Assembly (NCBI RefSeq): GCF_019320115.1
Contig: NC_089584.1
Coordinates: 100,550,320-100,614,319, forward strand
Direction: 5' to 3'
DNA: 64,000 nucleotides
Source: Miscanthus floridulus
Taxonomy: Eukaryota > Streptophyta > Magnoliopsida > Poales > Poaceae
In this document: positions 1 to 12,098 of the stretch, in pieces
How the letters are laid out: every line of letters begins with the position of its first letter
Position numbering within the stretch: the first letter of the stretch is position 1
The notes under the pieces: model-generated
Databases searched by the model: none
Seen by the model: the letters and a program-made list of their open reading frames with translations, nothing else
What the model was told of the DNA's origin: nothing
Made by a program: the position numbers and the translations under genes

Positions 1-373
1 TAATGCTTCACCATGTCATTAGATTAATCTTTGTTTCTACTGTAACTCTGATCATATGTTTATTTTCCGCTGCAAGATAAAACTTGTGAACCTGAATGTA
101 TAAACTTGTTTACATGTAAAATGTTTAATTCCCACTGTTGCATTCAACTTGTTTAAGTACTCTAATGTTGTAATAAAGTGAGGTAAGAAATGGCTAGGAA
201 TGTTGTAAGCTTTATTCTCTCATTTATGATCCTGATAAAAAATGTGAATTTTTGAGTTCTCCCGTTGGTGTGCTCGACGGAACCATCTGAATTAGTGCAC
301 TCCCCTAGGTACTTAGTGTCTAATGGTAGACATGTACTCTTGGGAGGGCATTAGCTCAGGCGGTTCTGCCACA
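1..373 (+). repeat. 3' part of a Ty3/gypsy-type LTR, cut by window edge
   Basis: The stretch is AT-rich and then becomes GC-rich. It closes with GGTTCTGCCACA, close to the GGTTCTGCGACA that closes the minus-strand LTR of the Tekay-like element in this window. An AATAAA-like signal lies near 173. The ending in CA and the sequence style suggest the 3' end of a plus-oriented LTR whose start lies outside the window. This is inference from one terminus; neither a second LTR copy nor a target duplication is visible. Confidence 0.4.
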
Positions 374-502
374 TGCGACTTCCTAGTCACCGACATCCCG
401 CCTCCGTCGGCGAGGCGTAGCTGCTATCCCACCTCACGCGAGGATGCCCGGCGGTGCCAGGCTACGAGACGCTCAGTGGCAGGCCACGACACGCAAATCT
501 AG
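374..502. other. GC-rich remnant left of the retrotransposon nest
   Basis: About 130 bp of GC-rich DNA between the LTR end at 373 and the outer retrotransposon at 503. Its last five bases, TCTAG, are the left target duplication of that element, and the matching CCTAG is at 39580-39584. Before the insertion this segment was contiguous with 39585 onward. One frame is open for about 42 codons but stops at the TAG in the target site, so I do not call a gene. Confidence 0.5.
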
Positions 503-759
503 TGTCGGTGCAGAAAGTGACCAATAAGTAAATATTTATAGTTTTGCCATACATTATGATTAGAGGTGGCCTAGCACTTAATGACACACGGTTTATACTA
601 GTTCAGGCAATGTGCCCTACGTCTAGTTTGAGTCGGTCGGTGACTTTATTCCTGAGCCCAGGTGCTCGAAGTTTGCAGTAGGGTTACAAACAAGAAGGAA
701 AAAGATGGGGGTACAAGAGGTTTGGTCGGACTCTGGTCAGAGGGACCAGAAGCGACGGG
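503..759 (-). repeat. Left (3') LTR of the Tat-like element, first segment
   Basis: First 257 bp of the LTR, matching 38310-38564. It is interrupted after ACGGG at 755-759, which is the target duplication of the inserted Tekay-like element. The LTR resumes at 29723 with AGCCCCGC, exactly the bases that follow GACGGG in the uninterrupted right LTR near 38557-38570. Confidence 0.9.
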
Positions 760-3700
760 TGTCGCAGAACCGACCAATTTATAAGAGTACAAGTACAATG
801 GCAGCCCACAAGCGGTCGCACTGTCATACTTGAGCCCATATAAACCCGGTAGTCTGTCGAGTACCACGACGGGTCTCGATAAACGATCCACAACAACCAA
901 GATCGTACATGATTCAACATACTTGTCATATATTACATAAATTCGTAGATACTTTTCCATCACTAGAGTATGAAATAGAGTTATTACAAACTAAGTTTGA
1001 TAGATAATAGCGGAAGCAAATTAAGTTTGAAAGTAGCATTTGCCAATATAGTTTAATACAGTGCCAACATACGATCACAGTCCACAAAAGCATGTAGAGT
1101 GATTGATAAAGAAGCCTGCCCAAGGCTTACTCCTTATCCACAGCGGGATAGAAGCAACTCTTGCAATACCCATAATAAACTGTGCCATCTGCAACAATAG
1201 GAAATAAAACCCTGAGTACGAGAAGGTACTCAGCTAGACTTACCCATCATAAACTAGAAATAAATTGACTCCAAGGGTTATGCAAGGCTGTATAAGTGGA
1301 GATAGCTTGACAACATTTGCATAAAAAGCGATTAACTTTAGTTATACAATTATAATTCTGTTATCAAGTTATTTATAACTATCCATCTCTAAATTAGCAA
1401 CTATCCTATGCCAAACATGTGGTATATCATTTTAAGAGCATACAATAGTAACCATAGCAGGTATTGTAATTCCATGTTTATCCGAACCATCATATTCCAT
1501 AATACAATTACTACGAGGTTGGAGCTAGCCAAGTTTCTCACTATTCAGGAGAGACGGTGATTCGAATCGATTTCAACCAGCTGGGAATTTATTCCTAACA
1601 CAAACCTGGATCTACCAGCCATGGTAGCCTTAGGTCACCTTTGGTACAACTGAAGTACATATTTTGCGGGTTCGCCTAGCGCCGTACAATCAGGGATAAC
1701 CAAATGCCAGGACGTTTAGGCCCAGCCTGCCCTTGGGCTCAGTCTGGCTTCCCCGCACATCCTTACTACCATCCAGAGTGCGCACTCTTACAGAGCGGGG
1801 TTCGGCCTGAGTTGAGCTACTCAGCTTCGCGGTCAGAACGAGTTATCCGGCCAGCTAAGTGATAGGCATGTGTTCAATCTTGTCAAAAGGTCCAACAACG
1901 GTACGGTCCTTAATCGGCACAGACAGAATCACATGAGTCAACCTACCACAGACTCCGCCCGGCCTCGATTTACATTACCCCATAGTTCTTTTCCATGATA
2001 GCAAATATAGCTAACCGTGCTTCGGTATCCACCAATATCTCGCAGGTGACAGAAAATCACCCGACTTCTACCGGTCTAAGCATGGCTAAGCATATATTCG
2101 ATCCTGGACCTACATAGGGTTAAAGGTATAATTTTGGACAAGGAAATTATATGCATCAAGTGGTTCCAATCAACTCTTATAACCTAATGCATCAATCATA
2201 AAGGACCCGAGTAATATTTTGTAAAATACTAGGAGACTTAGAATGCTCCGGGGCTTGCCTTTCAGAAAGGAAGTGGGGCGGTGGTCAGGACACTCCGAAA
2301 GCTCTTCTAGGGTCTGCTCCTCGCTTTCGGGAGTTGTGGCTTGAGGAATCTCCTGCTGGTCCCCTTCCTCTCCTTCGTTGAATTCCAGCAACGTTATCTC
2401 CTCTGTCGATTCTATATGTATGAATATGGCATAAGATATTGCGAATGCATATATGCTGACAAGTATAGTATGATGATACATGATGAATGCATTCATGTAA
2501 GTATTCTTAATAGCATGGTGTTAACGTAATAACAAGTGTATCACAATTTACTGAGTATGTGCATATCTCTTCTTGATCACTTAATCAAACACTTCAATAA
2601 TTCATTTACTATACCACAAACAGCAGCTATTGTTTTACTCATAACTGAAGTTATATTTATCCAAATGCTGTGATCTTGGACTTTCTGGAAAGATTATAAA
2701 ATTGTCTACAACTCTTATTTAATCACCAAAAGCTAATTCGCAATCTATCTTAACCAAAACAGACAATCAATCCAGTGCTGTCCAGAAATTCCAGAGAGCG
2801 AGTATTTCGGAATACTAACTTTAAACAACTATAACTCCTAAACCCTTTAGCCTATTATCCTGAAATTTTGACACAAGATATATGAAGAAGTTACCTACAA
2901 CTTTGTTATTAACCATTTTTACAGCAAACATCATTCTTACTATGCAACATACCAAACTACAGAATCTGTCGGAAAACTCTTCTGACCCGAATTATAAAGC
3001 AACGATATTTCTATTGCATATAAACATTCCAAATTTGACCTCACCAATCATACCAATAGTACAAGGACATCAAATGCACTCAATGAAACATAATGGCCAT
3101 GCCCAAACTATTTATTTAAATGCCTTTATCAATTTACTAAGATACTTAGGTTAAATAATAAACATATACCAACTGTACATCATAAATTCTCAGAAATTTA
3201 CAGTGGCTTACTAGTGCTACCAATAGACTACTGTAAAATTTTCATGCCATTTTACCAAGTAAAACATCATATGCAAAAATAACAAGGCATAAAGGCTTAA
3301 AATAACATAAATAGGAAACCCTAGTGAAAAGTGTCAAACAACAAATTTTATATTTTTTCTTAGCATCCATAAGGTACTAGGACAACCTCCAATAAATTTC
3401 ATGAGCATTGGATTCATAGATAATTTATAACAATTCACACAAGGATCACCTAATTATAAAAGGAAAATCTATAACACAAAAACTATTCATGCACTGACCC
3501 TCAAATTTTTACCAGAGCTTATACTTATCAAGAAAAGCTCACCATATAAATTTCATAATTTTTGGAGCACAGGAACTCTAGATATAAATTAAACAAGTTT
3601 GCATTCATTTAAAAACACATTTCAAGTTTCAATTTAATTCTTCCAGAAACTCTACTACAAGTGCTAATATTATATTTTTCCTAAATACTACACTTCACCA

Positions 3701-5444
3701 AGATCCTAACAAAATTGGAACCACCAAATTTGGATCTACCAAACTCCAGATATAAATTTTACAAAATAGCATGATATTTGGAAATAATTGAACTATCTTT
3801 TCTGAACTGAGTCACTAACAGACGGGACCCGCTGGTCAGTTGGCCCCACATGTCAGCGAGACAAAAACAGAGCAGCAGCGCTGGATCGACGTGGACCGAT
3901 CATGGCTCGTCGCCGGTGAGTCCTCCGGCGAAGACAAGTGCACCGATGTGAGCTACAGAGCAAAATGCGTCTAGTGACCTAGGTTGTGGCAGTGCAGGTG
4001 TGGTGGAGCGTGCTCGTCGTCGGCCATGGCAGCACGGCGGCGCTGCTCTGCGGTGCGTCGACCATCATCGGCCACGGTGAAGTCAGGCGAGGAGCGCTAC
4101 AACATCACGATGACCATGCGAATATATTTAGGCGACCTAGGCGGCTTGAGGTGCTCTGACAAAACATGGCCACGGCGGCGGCCATGGCAGAGCTCTGGCA
4201 GGGGCACACCCGCGGTGGTGCAAAGCAAAATGTGGCTTACCAAAGGCGCGACTGTGGGCGCTGCAAGGTGGGAAGGGCAGAGCAGAGTGAGGTGGAGCTT
4301 TGAGTGTAGCCGATTGGAGAATGGGGCGACGATGAGCGTGGGCGGGCTCAGCGGAGCGGCTGCGACGGTGATGGCGAGCGCGGTGAGCAAAGGAGAGTGA
4401 GGAGGCAGGTGAGAGTGAAAGGTCGGCTCGGTGGTGACTTAAGCGCGTCGCTGAGGTCGTGCTGGCCGTCGATGCCTGACGAGCAGGCCCTACGTCGGCG
4501 TACGGCCGCCAGATGTGGCACGTGGCCTCCATCCCCACCACATGGCAGCCAGCGCCTGTGGCTAGTCGGCCACCAAAGGTTGAGCTGATTCAGTCATCAG
4601 CGCCCCGGAATACGGCTTGACAGCGTGATTTCAAGCTATAAAATCTCCTAGCCCAAAGCTTGTTAGTGCAAATAACTTAAACATAATTTGTTGACCTATG
4701 TACTAGCTCCAATTACTCTTAAAGAATCAAGTGCTAATTCTCAATCAAAACTGAGTAAAGTCAATCCAAAGTTGAGCTTGTCAACTGTCAGTCGAAAATG
4801 ACTTAACGAAATTTGCTAAGTGTTGAAAACAGTGAAAAGATGATTTTTTGAGCCAATTTTAAGCATGTTAGGAGCTAAACTAGTCTATGACCCAAACATA
4901 AAAGTTGTTCCCCTTATTAACTACTACAACTTTGCTTTAGTGCACACATCCATGCAAAGTCTCTATCATATAGTTTAAACTTGGTCAAACCCATTACATT
5001 CAAATGATGACTTGTACTTGAACTATAACTTAGTGACCAATTTAGGCCTAGCCATGAATACCAAAGTTGTTCATAATGACACTCTAAACATGTTTAAGCT
5101 ATTTATAAGGTCACACAATCATTTCATACATGGGTTACACATAAAGCTTTCTAGATCAACATACATATCATCACTTAAGTACTTGATCATGCAAAGTGAT
5201 CTTCATGAACCATGTTCCATTAGTCATCCTAAGTGTAGATAATATGTTTTAGTGACTCACATCAACCATTTACATGTATTCACTCATGATCATATGCATA
5301 TATGAAAAGAAACATAAAATATCAAGCATGTTTCATATGTTTCAATCACATGTTTCAAATGTAAAAGCTTAAATATGAATGCTTGGTGCTCATGCACATG
5401 CAATGCAAGTCAAATTATGCAAGCTCAACACCTAGGGTGTTACA
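760..5444 (-). repeat. Left (3') LTR of the Tekay-like element
   Basis: 4,685-bp LTR reading TGTCGCAG...GTGTTACA on the plus strand. It repeats at 12099-15035 and 27968-29717. Short open frames such as 2882-3154 occur in both LTR copies but resemble no known protein. I treat them as LTR sequence. Confidence 0.92.
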
Positions 5445-5661
5445 GCCCCTCCCCCTTATAAAAATCTCGTCCCGAGATTTGTAAGACGTACCATTCTTGG
5501 AAAAAGGCAGGATAAACCTCACTTAAGTAATCCTCTCTTTCCCACGTGGCATCTTGTTCACTGTGATTGTTCCATACCACCTTATAAAACTTAATGATCT
5601 TACTCCGTGTTACTCTTTCCATCTCTTCTAACACTCGGATTAGCTTCTCTTCATAGGTCAA
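5440..5661 (-). pseudogene. Chromodomain at the pol C-terminus (Tekay-like)
   Basis: About 73 codons encode a chromodomain-like segment. Aromatic and acidic residues include the VVWNN and ATWEREDYL motifs near 5525-5590. In chromoviruses this module is fused to the end of integrase and is thought to bring integration to particular chromatin. It lies downstream of the integrase frame at 5716-7071 and is separated from it by a lesion. The frame runs through the polypurine tract and stops at a TAA formed by the first five bases (TGTAA) of the 3' LTR. The fragment is readable, but the polyprotein it belongs to is broken. Confidence 0.75.
5445..5456 (-). promoter_or_regulatory. Polypurine tract of the Tekay-like element
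   Basis: On the minus strand, AGGGGGAGGGGC directly precedes the TGTAACACC start of the 3' LTR. This is the expected place and composition for the plus-strand primer of reverse transcription. Confidence 0.8.
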
Positions 5662-5715
5662 ATCCGATTGAAGCTTTATGTTGGTGGGTGCAATAGCTTC
5701 TTCAGGTACACAAAG

Positions 5716-7071
5716 TCATTTCTTTAACTGAGAAACATGGAAGACATCAAATATTGCACTCATCTCTAGTGGAAGTTGTAACTTATAAGCGACATTCCCT
5801 TTCCGTTCCATAATCTTGTATGGCCCTATATATCTAGGCGCAAGCTTCCTTTTCACTCCAAATCTCTTCACCCCTTTCATGGGTGATACTTTCAAGTATA
5901 CATAGTCACCCACTTCAAAAGTTAGTGGTCTTCTTCTTTTATCAGCATAACTCTTTTGTCTAGACTGAGCGACTTTCATATGCTGTTGAATAATACGCAC
6001 TTGTTCTTCAGCTTCAGTGACAAAGTCGATACCAAAGTATCTCCTTTCACCGGGCTCAATCCAATTCAACGGGGTTCTACATTTTCTGCCATACAAGGCT
6101 TCAAAAGGAGCCATCTTGATGCTTGCTTGATAACTATTGTTGTAGGAGAACTCAGCTAAAGGTAACCATTTCTCCCATGAACCCTTGGAAGATATAACAT
6201 AAGCTCTTAGCAAATCTTCTAAGATTTGGTTCACCCACTCAGTCTATCCTAAAGTTTGTGGATGGTATGCCGAACTTCGAATCAATTTAGTTCCCAAAGC
6301 CTGGTGCAAGTGTTCCCAGAAACGAGCTATGAACTGTGGTCCTTGATCTGAGATTATGGTCCTAGGTATTCCATGTAATCTCATAATCTGAGAAACATAT
6401 AGTTCGGCGTATTTCACTATGCGATCTGTTGTGTTCACCGGTATAAAATGTGCTGACTTGGTGAGACGATCTACAATGACCCATATAGAATCATGACCTC
6501 GCTGTGTTACTGGAAGGCTTGTGATAAAGTCCATACTGATTTCTTCCCATTTCCAACCTGGAATAGACAATGGCTGAAGTAATCCGGCAGATTTCATATG
6601 AACAACTTTTACTCTACTGCAGTTATCGCACCTAGCGACATAGGCTGTGATCTCCTTCTTCATCTTAGTCCACCAAAAACGGGTCTTCAAATCTTGATAC
6701 ATTTTGCTACTACCCGGATGGATAGACAATTTGGACGAATGAGCTTCATCTAAAATTTGATTTCTAAGCTCACGGTCTTTCAGTACCACAAGTCGGTCCT
6801 CAAACCATAGCACACCCCTTTCATCTAATCTAAAATGCTTGGTTTCTTGCTCTTGCATCTTTCTCTTGATGTGAACTATGCCTACATCTATCTTCTGTAG
6901 CTCTATGATTTTGCTCTCAAGTGAACAACTGATAGTGATATTGTGCAGTACAACAGGATGTAACAAATTAAATCCATCTTCCAACAATGCTTCCATAGTG
7001 TTGCAATGAGCTTTCTGACTAAGTGCATCGGCTACAACATTGGCTTTCCCTAGATGGTAGTGCACTTCCAA
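5716..7071 (-). pseudogene. Integrase of the Tekay-like element
   Basis: Two open segments (6244-7071 and 5716-6234) form most of an integrase. The N-terminal part has an HHCC zinc-binding region (around 6610-6720; HPG then CDNC). The catalytic core starts with MDFITSLP near 6520-6550 and includes VIVDRLTKSAHF. The C-terminal part has the SQLKK ending that typically precedes a chromodomain. A stop at about 6241-6243 separates the segments, and another stop lies upstream at 7072-7104. Its family role is to insert the cDNA into chromosomes. Disruption by stops makes function unlikely. Confidence 0.85.
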
Positions 7072-7104
7072 ATTGTAGTCCTTAATCAGCTCTAGCCATC
7101 TTAG

Positions 7105-8175
7105 CTATCTCATGTTCAGCTCTGGTTGGGTAAAGATATACTTGAGACTTTTGTGGTCAGTATATATATGACATACATTGCCCAACAAATAATGTCTCCA
7201 TATCTTTAATGCATGAACAACTGCTGCAAGTTCTAAATCATGTGTAGGGTAGTTAACTTCATGTTTTCTCAACTGCCGAGAAGCATATGCAATAACTCTT
7301 CCTTCTTGCATGAGCACACACCCCAAACCTATACCTGATGCAGCACAAAATACATCGAAAGGATTTTCAATGTCGGGTTATGCTAAAACAGGAGCTATAG
7401 TTAACAGAGTCCTAAGGGTGTGAAATGCTGCTTCACATTCTGGCGTCCACTTGAACTTCTCATCTTTCTGAAGTAGCCTAGTCATGGGCTTAGCTATCTT
7501 GGAGAAATCTAGAATGAAATGACGATAGTAGCCTGCTAACCCTAGAAAACTCTGAACTTCATGAACCGAAGTCGGGGCTTTCTATTCCATGACCTCTTGT
7601 ACTTTTGATGGGTCTATAGATATTCCATCTCTTGATAAGATATGACCTAAGAAAGGTACCTTGCTCAACCAAAATTCACACTTGCTAAACTTTGCATATA
7701 ACTTATGCTCCCTCAATCTGGATAGAACAATCCTCAGATGCTCTACATGATCTTCCTCATTTTCCAAATAAATCAATATATCATCGATAAACACGACCAC
7801 GAACTTGTCAAGCTCGGGCATGAATACCGAATTCATCAGGTACATGAAGTAGGCAGGAGCATTCGTTAGTCCGAAAGACATAATCAAATACTCATGCAAG
7901 CCGTACCTAGTGGAGAAAGTAGTTTTAGGTATGTCCTCTGGCCTGATCTTTATCTAATGATAGCCTAATCTCAAGTCAATCTTGGAGAATACCTTTGCCT
8001 TCACCAACTGATCGAACAAGATGTCGATGCGAGGCAATGGGTACTTGTCCTTGATGGTTACAACATTGAGTGGCCTGTAATCCACACACATTCTCAAGGA
8101 CTGGTCCTTCTTCTTTACAAACAATGCTGGACATCCCCAGGGAGATGAACTAGGTTGAATGAGACCTTTGTCCAA
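7105..8175 (-). pseudogene. Reverse transcriptase and RNase H of the Tekay-like element
   Basis: Open segments 7954-8175 and 7582-7899 carry RT motifs: KKKD, the CVDYRPLN box, and the catalytic FIDD box (variant of YxDD, near 7774-7791). 7105-7326 carries RNase H with YASRQL and the TDHKSL box. The two RT segments are joined by a short stretch that contains a stop, and 7327-7581 is the connecting part with more stops. Both enzymes normally make the double-stranded cDNA in the virus-like particle. Several in-frame stops show the gene is dead. Confidence 0.85.
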
Positions 8176-8187
8176 CAGATCTTGTAG

Positions 8188-9905
8188 CTAAATTTTAAGT
8201 TCCGCTAACTCATTTGGTGGCATCCTATAAGGCCTTCTTGAGATAGGTGCCGTACCTGGCACTAACTCAATCTTAAATTCCACATCCCTATTAGGTGGTA
8301 AACCTGGTAACTCCTCTGGGAATACATCAGGAAATTCACAAACCACTGGAATATCGCAAAGGGTAGTGGTTTGGATAGCACAAGCTAAGTGTTGGAGTTC
8401 AAAATTTCGGGAGAGGGGTACTAGAAAAGCATTTCCCCCCTTTGGTTCTCTCAACATAATAGTACGAGTGCTAGTGTTAATGAGAACACCATGATCTTTC
8501 ATCCAATTCATGCCTAAGATTACACTTATGGACAACCCGGGTAATACTATCAAATCCATTGTATACTCCCTCTCTAGTATAGAGATGAGCACGTTTCTAA
8601 CTATCTTATTTGTAGAAATAGTAGCCCCGGCTGAACTTATATTATACCCACCCTTGCTTACTTCAATTATTTTCTGATCATGTCTAGATGCAAATGCTTG
8701 GCTCATAAAAGAATGAGAAGCCCCCGAATCAAATAAAACAATAGCAGGATGCTTGTTGACAAGAAACATACCAGCCGTGACAACTTCCCCTATGGGCACT
8801 TCCTCAACAGCGGTATAGTGCACGTATCCTAGACGTGCCCTTGAGTTCGCCTGCCTCTGATTGTTCTGATTCTGATTGCCATTCCTCTTAGGGTGGGGGC
8901 ATTCCTTGGCCCAATAACCCACTTGATTGCAGTTATAGCAAGGTTGATTACTCCTAGGTCCTGTGGAGTTTCCTTGACCGCCATTCCCTTTAGGTAAGAC
9001 AATAGTGAATGTCTTACGGAACACTTTCTGAGGCCTACCGTTCTGAGCCTTTGGTGGTGGAGGCCTAAACTTAGGTGCAGGTGGGCGGAACTGTGGCCTA
9101 GCTGTGATAGGAGCTCTGGACTGTGAAGATCCGGAGGCACCTACCTCAATTGCCCTCTTGCGACCCTTAGTTGTCGCATGCATGTTGTTATGGTTTTCCT
9201 GAGTTAAAGCATCACTAATAAACTCGTTGTAGGTGGTGCACTTGGAATTGGCCATAGTCTTCATTAGTTTCGTGCTCAGACCCCGCTTGAAGCTCTCTAT
9301 CTTCTTCTCTTCGGTATCAACAAAACCTGGGGCATACCTGGATAGGTTGTTGAAAGCATGCATGTATTCTGTAAGGGTCTTTGTCCCTTGTGTGAGCCTC
9401 ATAAATTCAGCCGCCTTTATGCGCATTAGGCCTGGGGAAATGTGATGTCCCCAAAAGGTCAACTTGAACTGCTCCCAAGTTACTCGTGCATTAGCAGGTA
9501 GAGAGGACAAGAAATGTGTCCACCAAATCCCTACTGGTCCCTGCAACTGATGGGACGCATACTCAGCCTTCAGGTGCTCGGTGACCCTTAGCAGACAAAA
9601 CTTTTGCTCAATGGTGTTGAGCCACTCGTCTGCCTGTAGCGGTTCCTCTGCCACCTTGAAGATAGGGGCTTTGTATCTAGAAATTCCTTGAAGGTACTAT
9701 GCTGGTTTGGCTCAGGCCCCTGTTGATGTGGGTGGGCACGAGCTGTGTTCTGCACAATGAGGCGTAGAGCTTCCTCCATAGTTCTTTGGCTTCCCAAGAA
9801 TTGGGCAAAGAACTCCTGAGCAGACGGCGGTGGCGGTGGCGGTAAGTCACCGTCGTTGCCATCATGGCTGCTGCTAGCTCCTGCATGGGTGCAAGTCATC
9901 TGCAA
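8188..9905 (-). pseudogene. Gag and aspartic protease of the Tekay-like element
   Basis: The main frame 8188-9654 carries the gag core (WEQFKLTFW near 9430-9480), one CCHC zinc knuckle (CYNC..GYWAKEC at 8898-8940) and the protease catalytic motif FDSGAS (8712-8741). The N-terminus, with a proline run, is in another frame (start at 9905), so a frameshift lies near 9660-9690. The protease is followed by the RT linker. Gag forms the particle and protease cleaves the polyprotein. Length and order are normal for a gypsy element, but the frameshift disables this copy. Confidence 0.85.
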
Positions 9906-10267
9906 AGTTGCAACAATAAGTGATTATTGGATGATATCAGGAGATTACAGATGAATTTTATAATCATGCCAAACTGAAATTACTGGAGAGAATCTTAAAT
10001 TCATACAATAAGAACAGAGGCATAATAATTCATTTTCGCAACATGACACCACCAATTTGATCCCTTATCGGACTCATAGCGCCTTAACATTCAAATCCTG
10101 ATCACTGATAAATGAACTGGAATTGCATTAGTGTTTAACCAAATGTGAGATAACATGGAAATACCAATATTACATGATAGTCCAGTCACCAACACCAAAC
10201 TAAAACTACAAGTCCATTATATAGATAGCGATGATACATCTAGTGTTTCCACTAGTCACTAAGCAAT
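9906..10267. other. Spacer between accessory ORF and gag
   Basis: AT-rich stretch of about 360 bp between the stop of the accessory ORF and the gag start in the Tekay-like element. I see no coding signal. It may carry the signal for translating gag downstream of the accessory ORF, but nothing in the sequence shows how. Confidence 0.5.
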
Positions 10268-11250
10268 CTAATCCTCATTATGATCACTATCAAGGTCAGA
10301 GATAGGATCATCTCCCTCCTCAGGCTCCACTTCTTCCTCGTCCTCACCGTCATCTTCTTCCATATTTGGACCATCTTCTTCCCCATCAAGGATTAGGTTC
10401 AGCTGATTGTTCAAATAATGCACCTCATGCTGAAGGTCCATCACTCGAAGCTGAGCCTATGCAAGCTACTGACGTAAGCCCCTTTCAGCACGGTCCTCCG
10501 CGTTACTTATGGCACGATGCCTATCTCGTTCTATTCTTGCTGCAACGGCACAGTTGTTTGCTGCGTCTTGCTGGCGCGTAGCTGTGGACACCTCTACACG
10601 GGTGGCCTCCAGCTGCTCCCGTAGTCCTGCAAGCAATGCTTGATCATCAGCTCTTGCTTCTTGGGCTGCTGCTCTCTATTGATCCACTTGCTCCATCTGG
10701 GCATGGAGATTGCCCAAAGCTGCATAGGCTTGGTCAGATTCCCATCGGGCTTCACTTGCTGCTTTCTTATGCCTACGCACACGCTTCTTGAGCTTGCATT
10801 GTGCGGCTTTAGCTCTCATGAGCTTGTCCATGCAAGTGGTGTATGATTCCTGCCAGAAATCCCTGGTGTCCTGGCGTGTACAAAACATCTTCATCACCGC
10901 AAACATTGCACTTATAGCGGGACTAGAGCTATTTGTCCGCTCATCCCGATCTCGGATCAATGCATTTTGGTTGCGTTGTTCCCATATTGCTGTGGATGGA
11001 TCCACCTGAGGAAACATACTAGTGGCACTGTCGGTAAGCGTATCCCCATGCTGCTGATAGACCCTACTTAAAACCTCAAAGGCCACCACTTGGGCAGCCT
11101 CCCAAGGAGTTTTCCCTTCAGAATCCGCCTTCCACTCCTGCCAGAAAGGTGCTTGTTTGCGGGCTGGTATGGTTAGCTGCACCTCATACCATGGCTATCC
11201 CTCTAGGTACTCTTCATTCCAATGATAGAGAGGTGGCTCCTAATACCCCG
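10268..11250 (-). pseudogene. Accessory ORF ahead of gag in the Tekay-like element, function unknown
   Basis: A decayed ORF lies on the sense strand between the primer binding site and gag. The longest open part is 10676-11182 (168 codons). It begins with a segment rich in Trp and Pro (PFWQEWKAD near 11115-11150). A Lys/Arg/Ala-rich probable coiled coil follows (about 10700-10820). A downstream frame ends in a strongly acidic tail (10268-10400, EEDDGEDEEEVEPEEGDD) with a TAG stop at 10268-10270. Stops upstream at about 11188 and shifts near 10590-10680 break it. I do not recognise a named domain, although related stretches seem to occur in other grass elements. It is not part of the standard gag-pol set. 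Confidence 0.55.
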
Positions 11251-12084
11251 CAAAGTGCAAAACTCTCCAAAGCAAAGCAGGAATTCCGAACACCATCAGG
11301 AAATTCTCACATCCAACTAGTGCTGTCATCTGTACCATCAACATGTACAACTTTTGTGAGACAAGGCCATAATGGATAAGAGTTACATAACCGAGTAAGA
11401 AATTTATAAGGGGGGAACAATGCAAGTATTAGTTAATTATTATCATGATGCATGCACGTTCCGTACGTCCTCACAAACTTAGGAAAATTTTTTCTAACGA
11501 TATACACGGTGGCATACATACGTTCTCTCATATATAGCGTAACTAGTCGAGCTACACGTTTCGTTGTTGGTGTACCTGCATAAGAGTTTCATTTCAGCCC
11601 AATCCCATAATTAAATACGCATAATGTTAATCTAAATACTTCCATATATGTATACCCATACATATACTTCCGTATCAAAGCTACCCGATAACAATTTATA
11701 CCAACAATTAAATACGCACCACATACACATGCAAGCATGCATACATAGCCGTACCAAAGCTAACTCTCCCCGACCGCACGCTCACATCTTGTGGTCATGC
11801 CACTCATCAACTTACCTTGACATAGAGGCATTTGATCCATACATCACCATTCAAGCGAATGGCATCCATACAATAGCACGCCGTATGGACGATGAAATTA
11901 AAAACCCCCAAGTTAGTACTTAAATAGCCACCTAATAATCCTTAATTTGGGCATAAGGAAACTGATCACTGGCACACTTTAGATTTCAAATACCTATTTA
12001 TATAGCTATTAGTTGCTAGAAAAGGGTTTTGGAAAACAAAAACTTTTGTTTTAAATACACATGTGACAAATTACGTTGAATCTT
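11251..12084. other. 5' leader of the Tekay-like element
   Basis: Low-complexity, AT-rich leader between the PBS and the accessory ORF, with many CATGCA and TACATA runs. It may include the packaging signal expected in this region. No gene or clear repeat is visible. Confidence 0.5.
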
Positions 12085-12096
12085 GCTATGATACCA
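12085..12096 (-). promoter_or_regulatory. Primer binding site, Tekay-like element
   Basis: On the minus strand the bases are TGGTATCATAGC, two nucleotides inside the 5' LTR boundary at 12099. This matches the initiator tRNA-Met type (TGGTATCAGAGC) with one change and fixes the minus orientation. Confidence 0.85.
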
Positions 12097-12098
12097 GC

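Noticed and set aside
2882..3154. 90-codon ORF repeated at 14222-14494
   Set aside because: Both lie at the same place in the two LTRs of the Tekay-like element; repetition reflects the LTR, and no protein similarity is evident.
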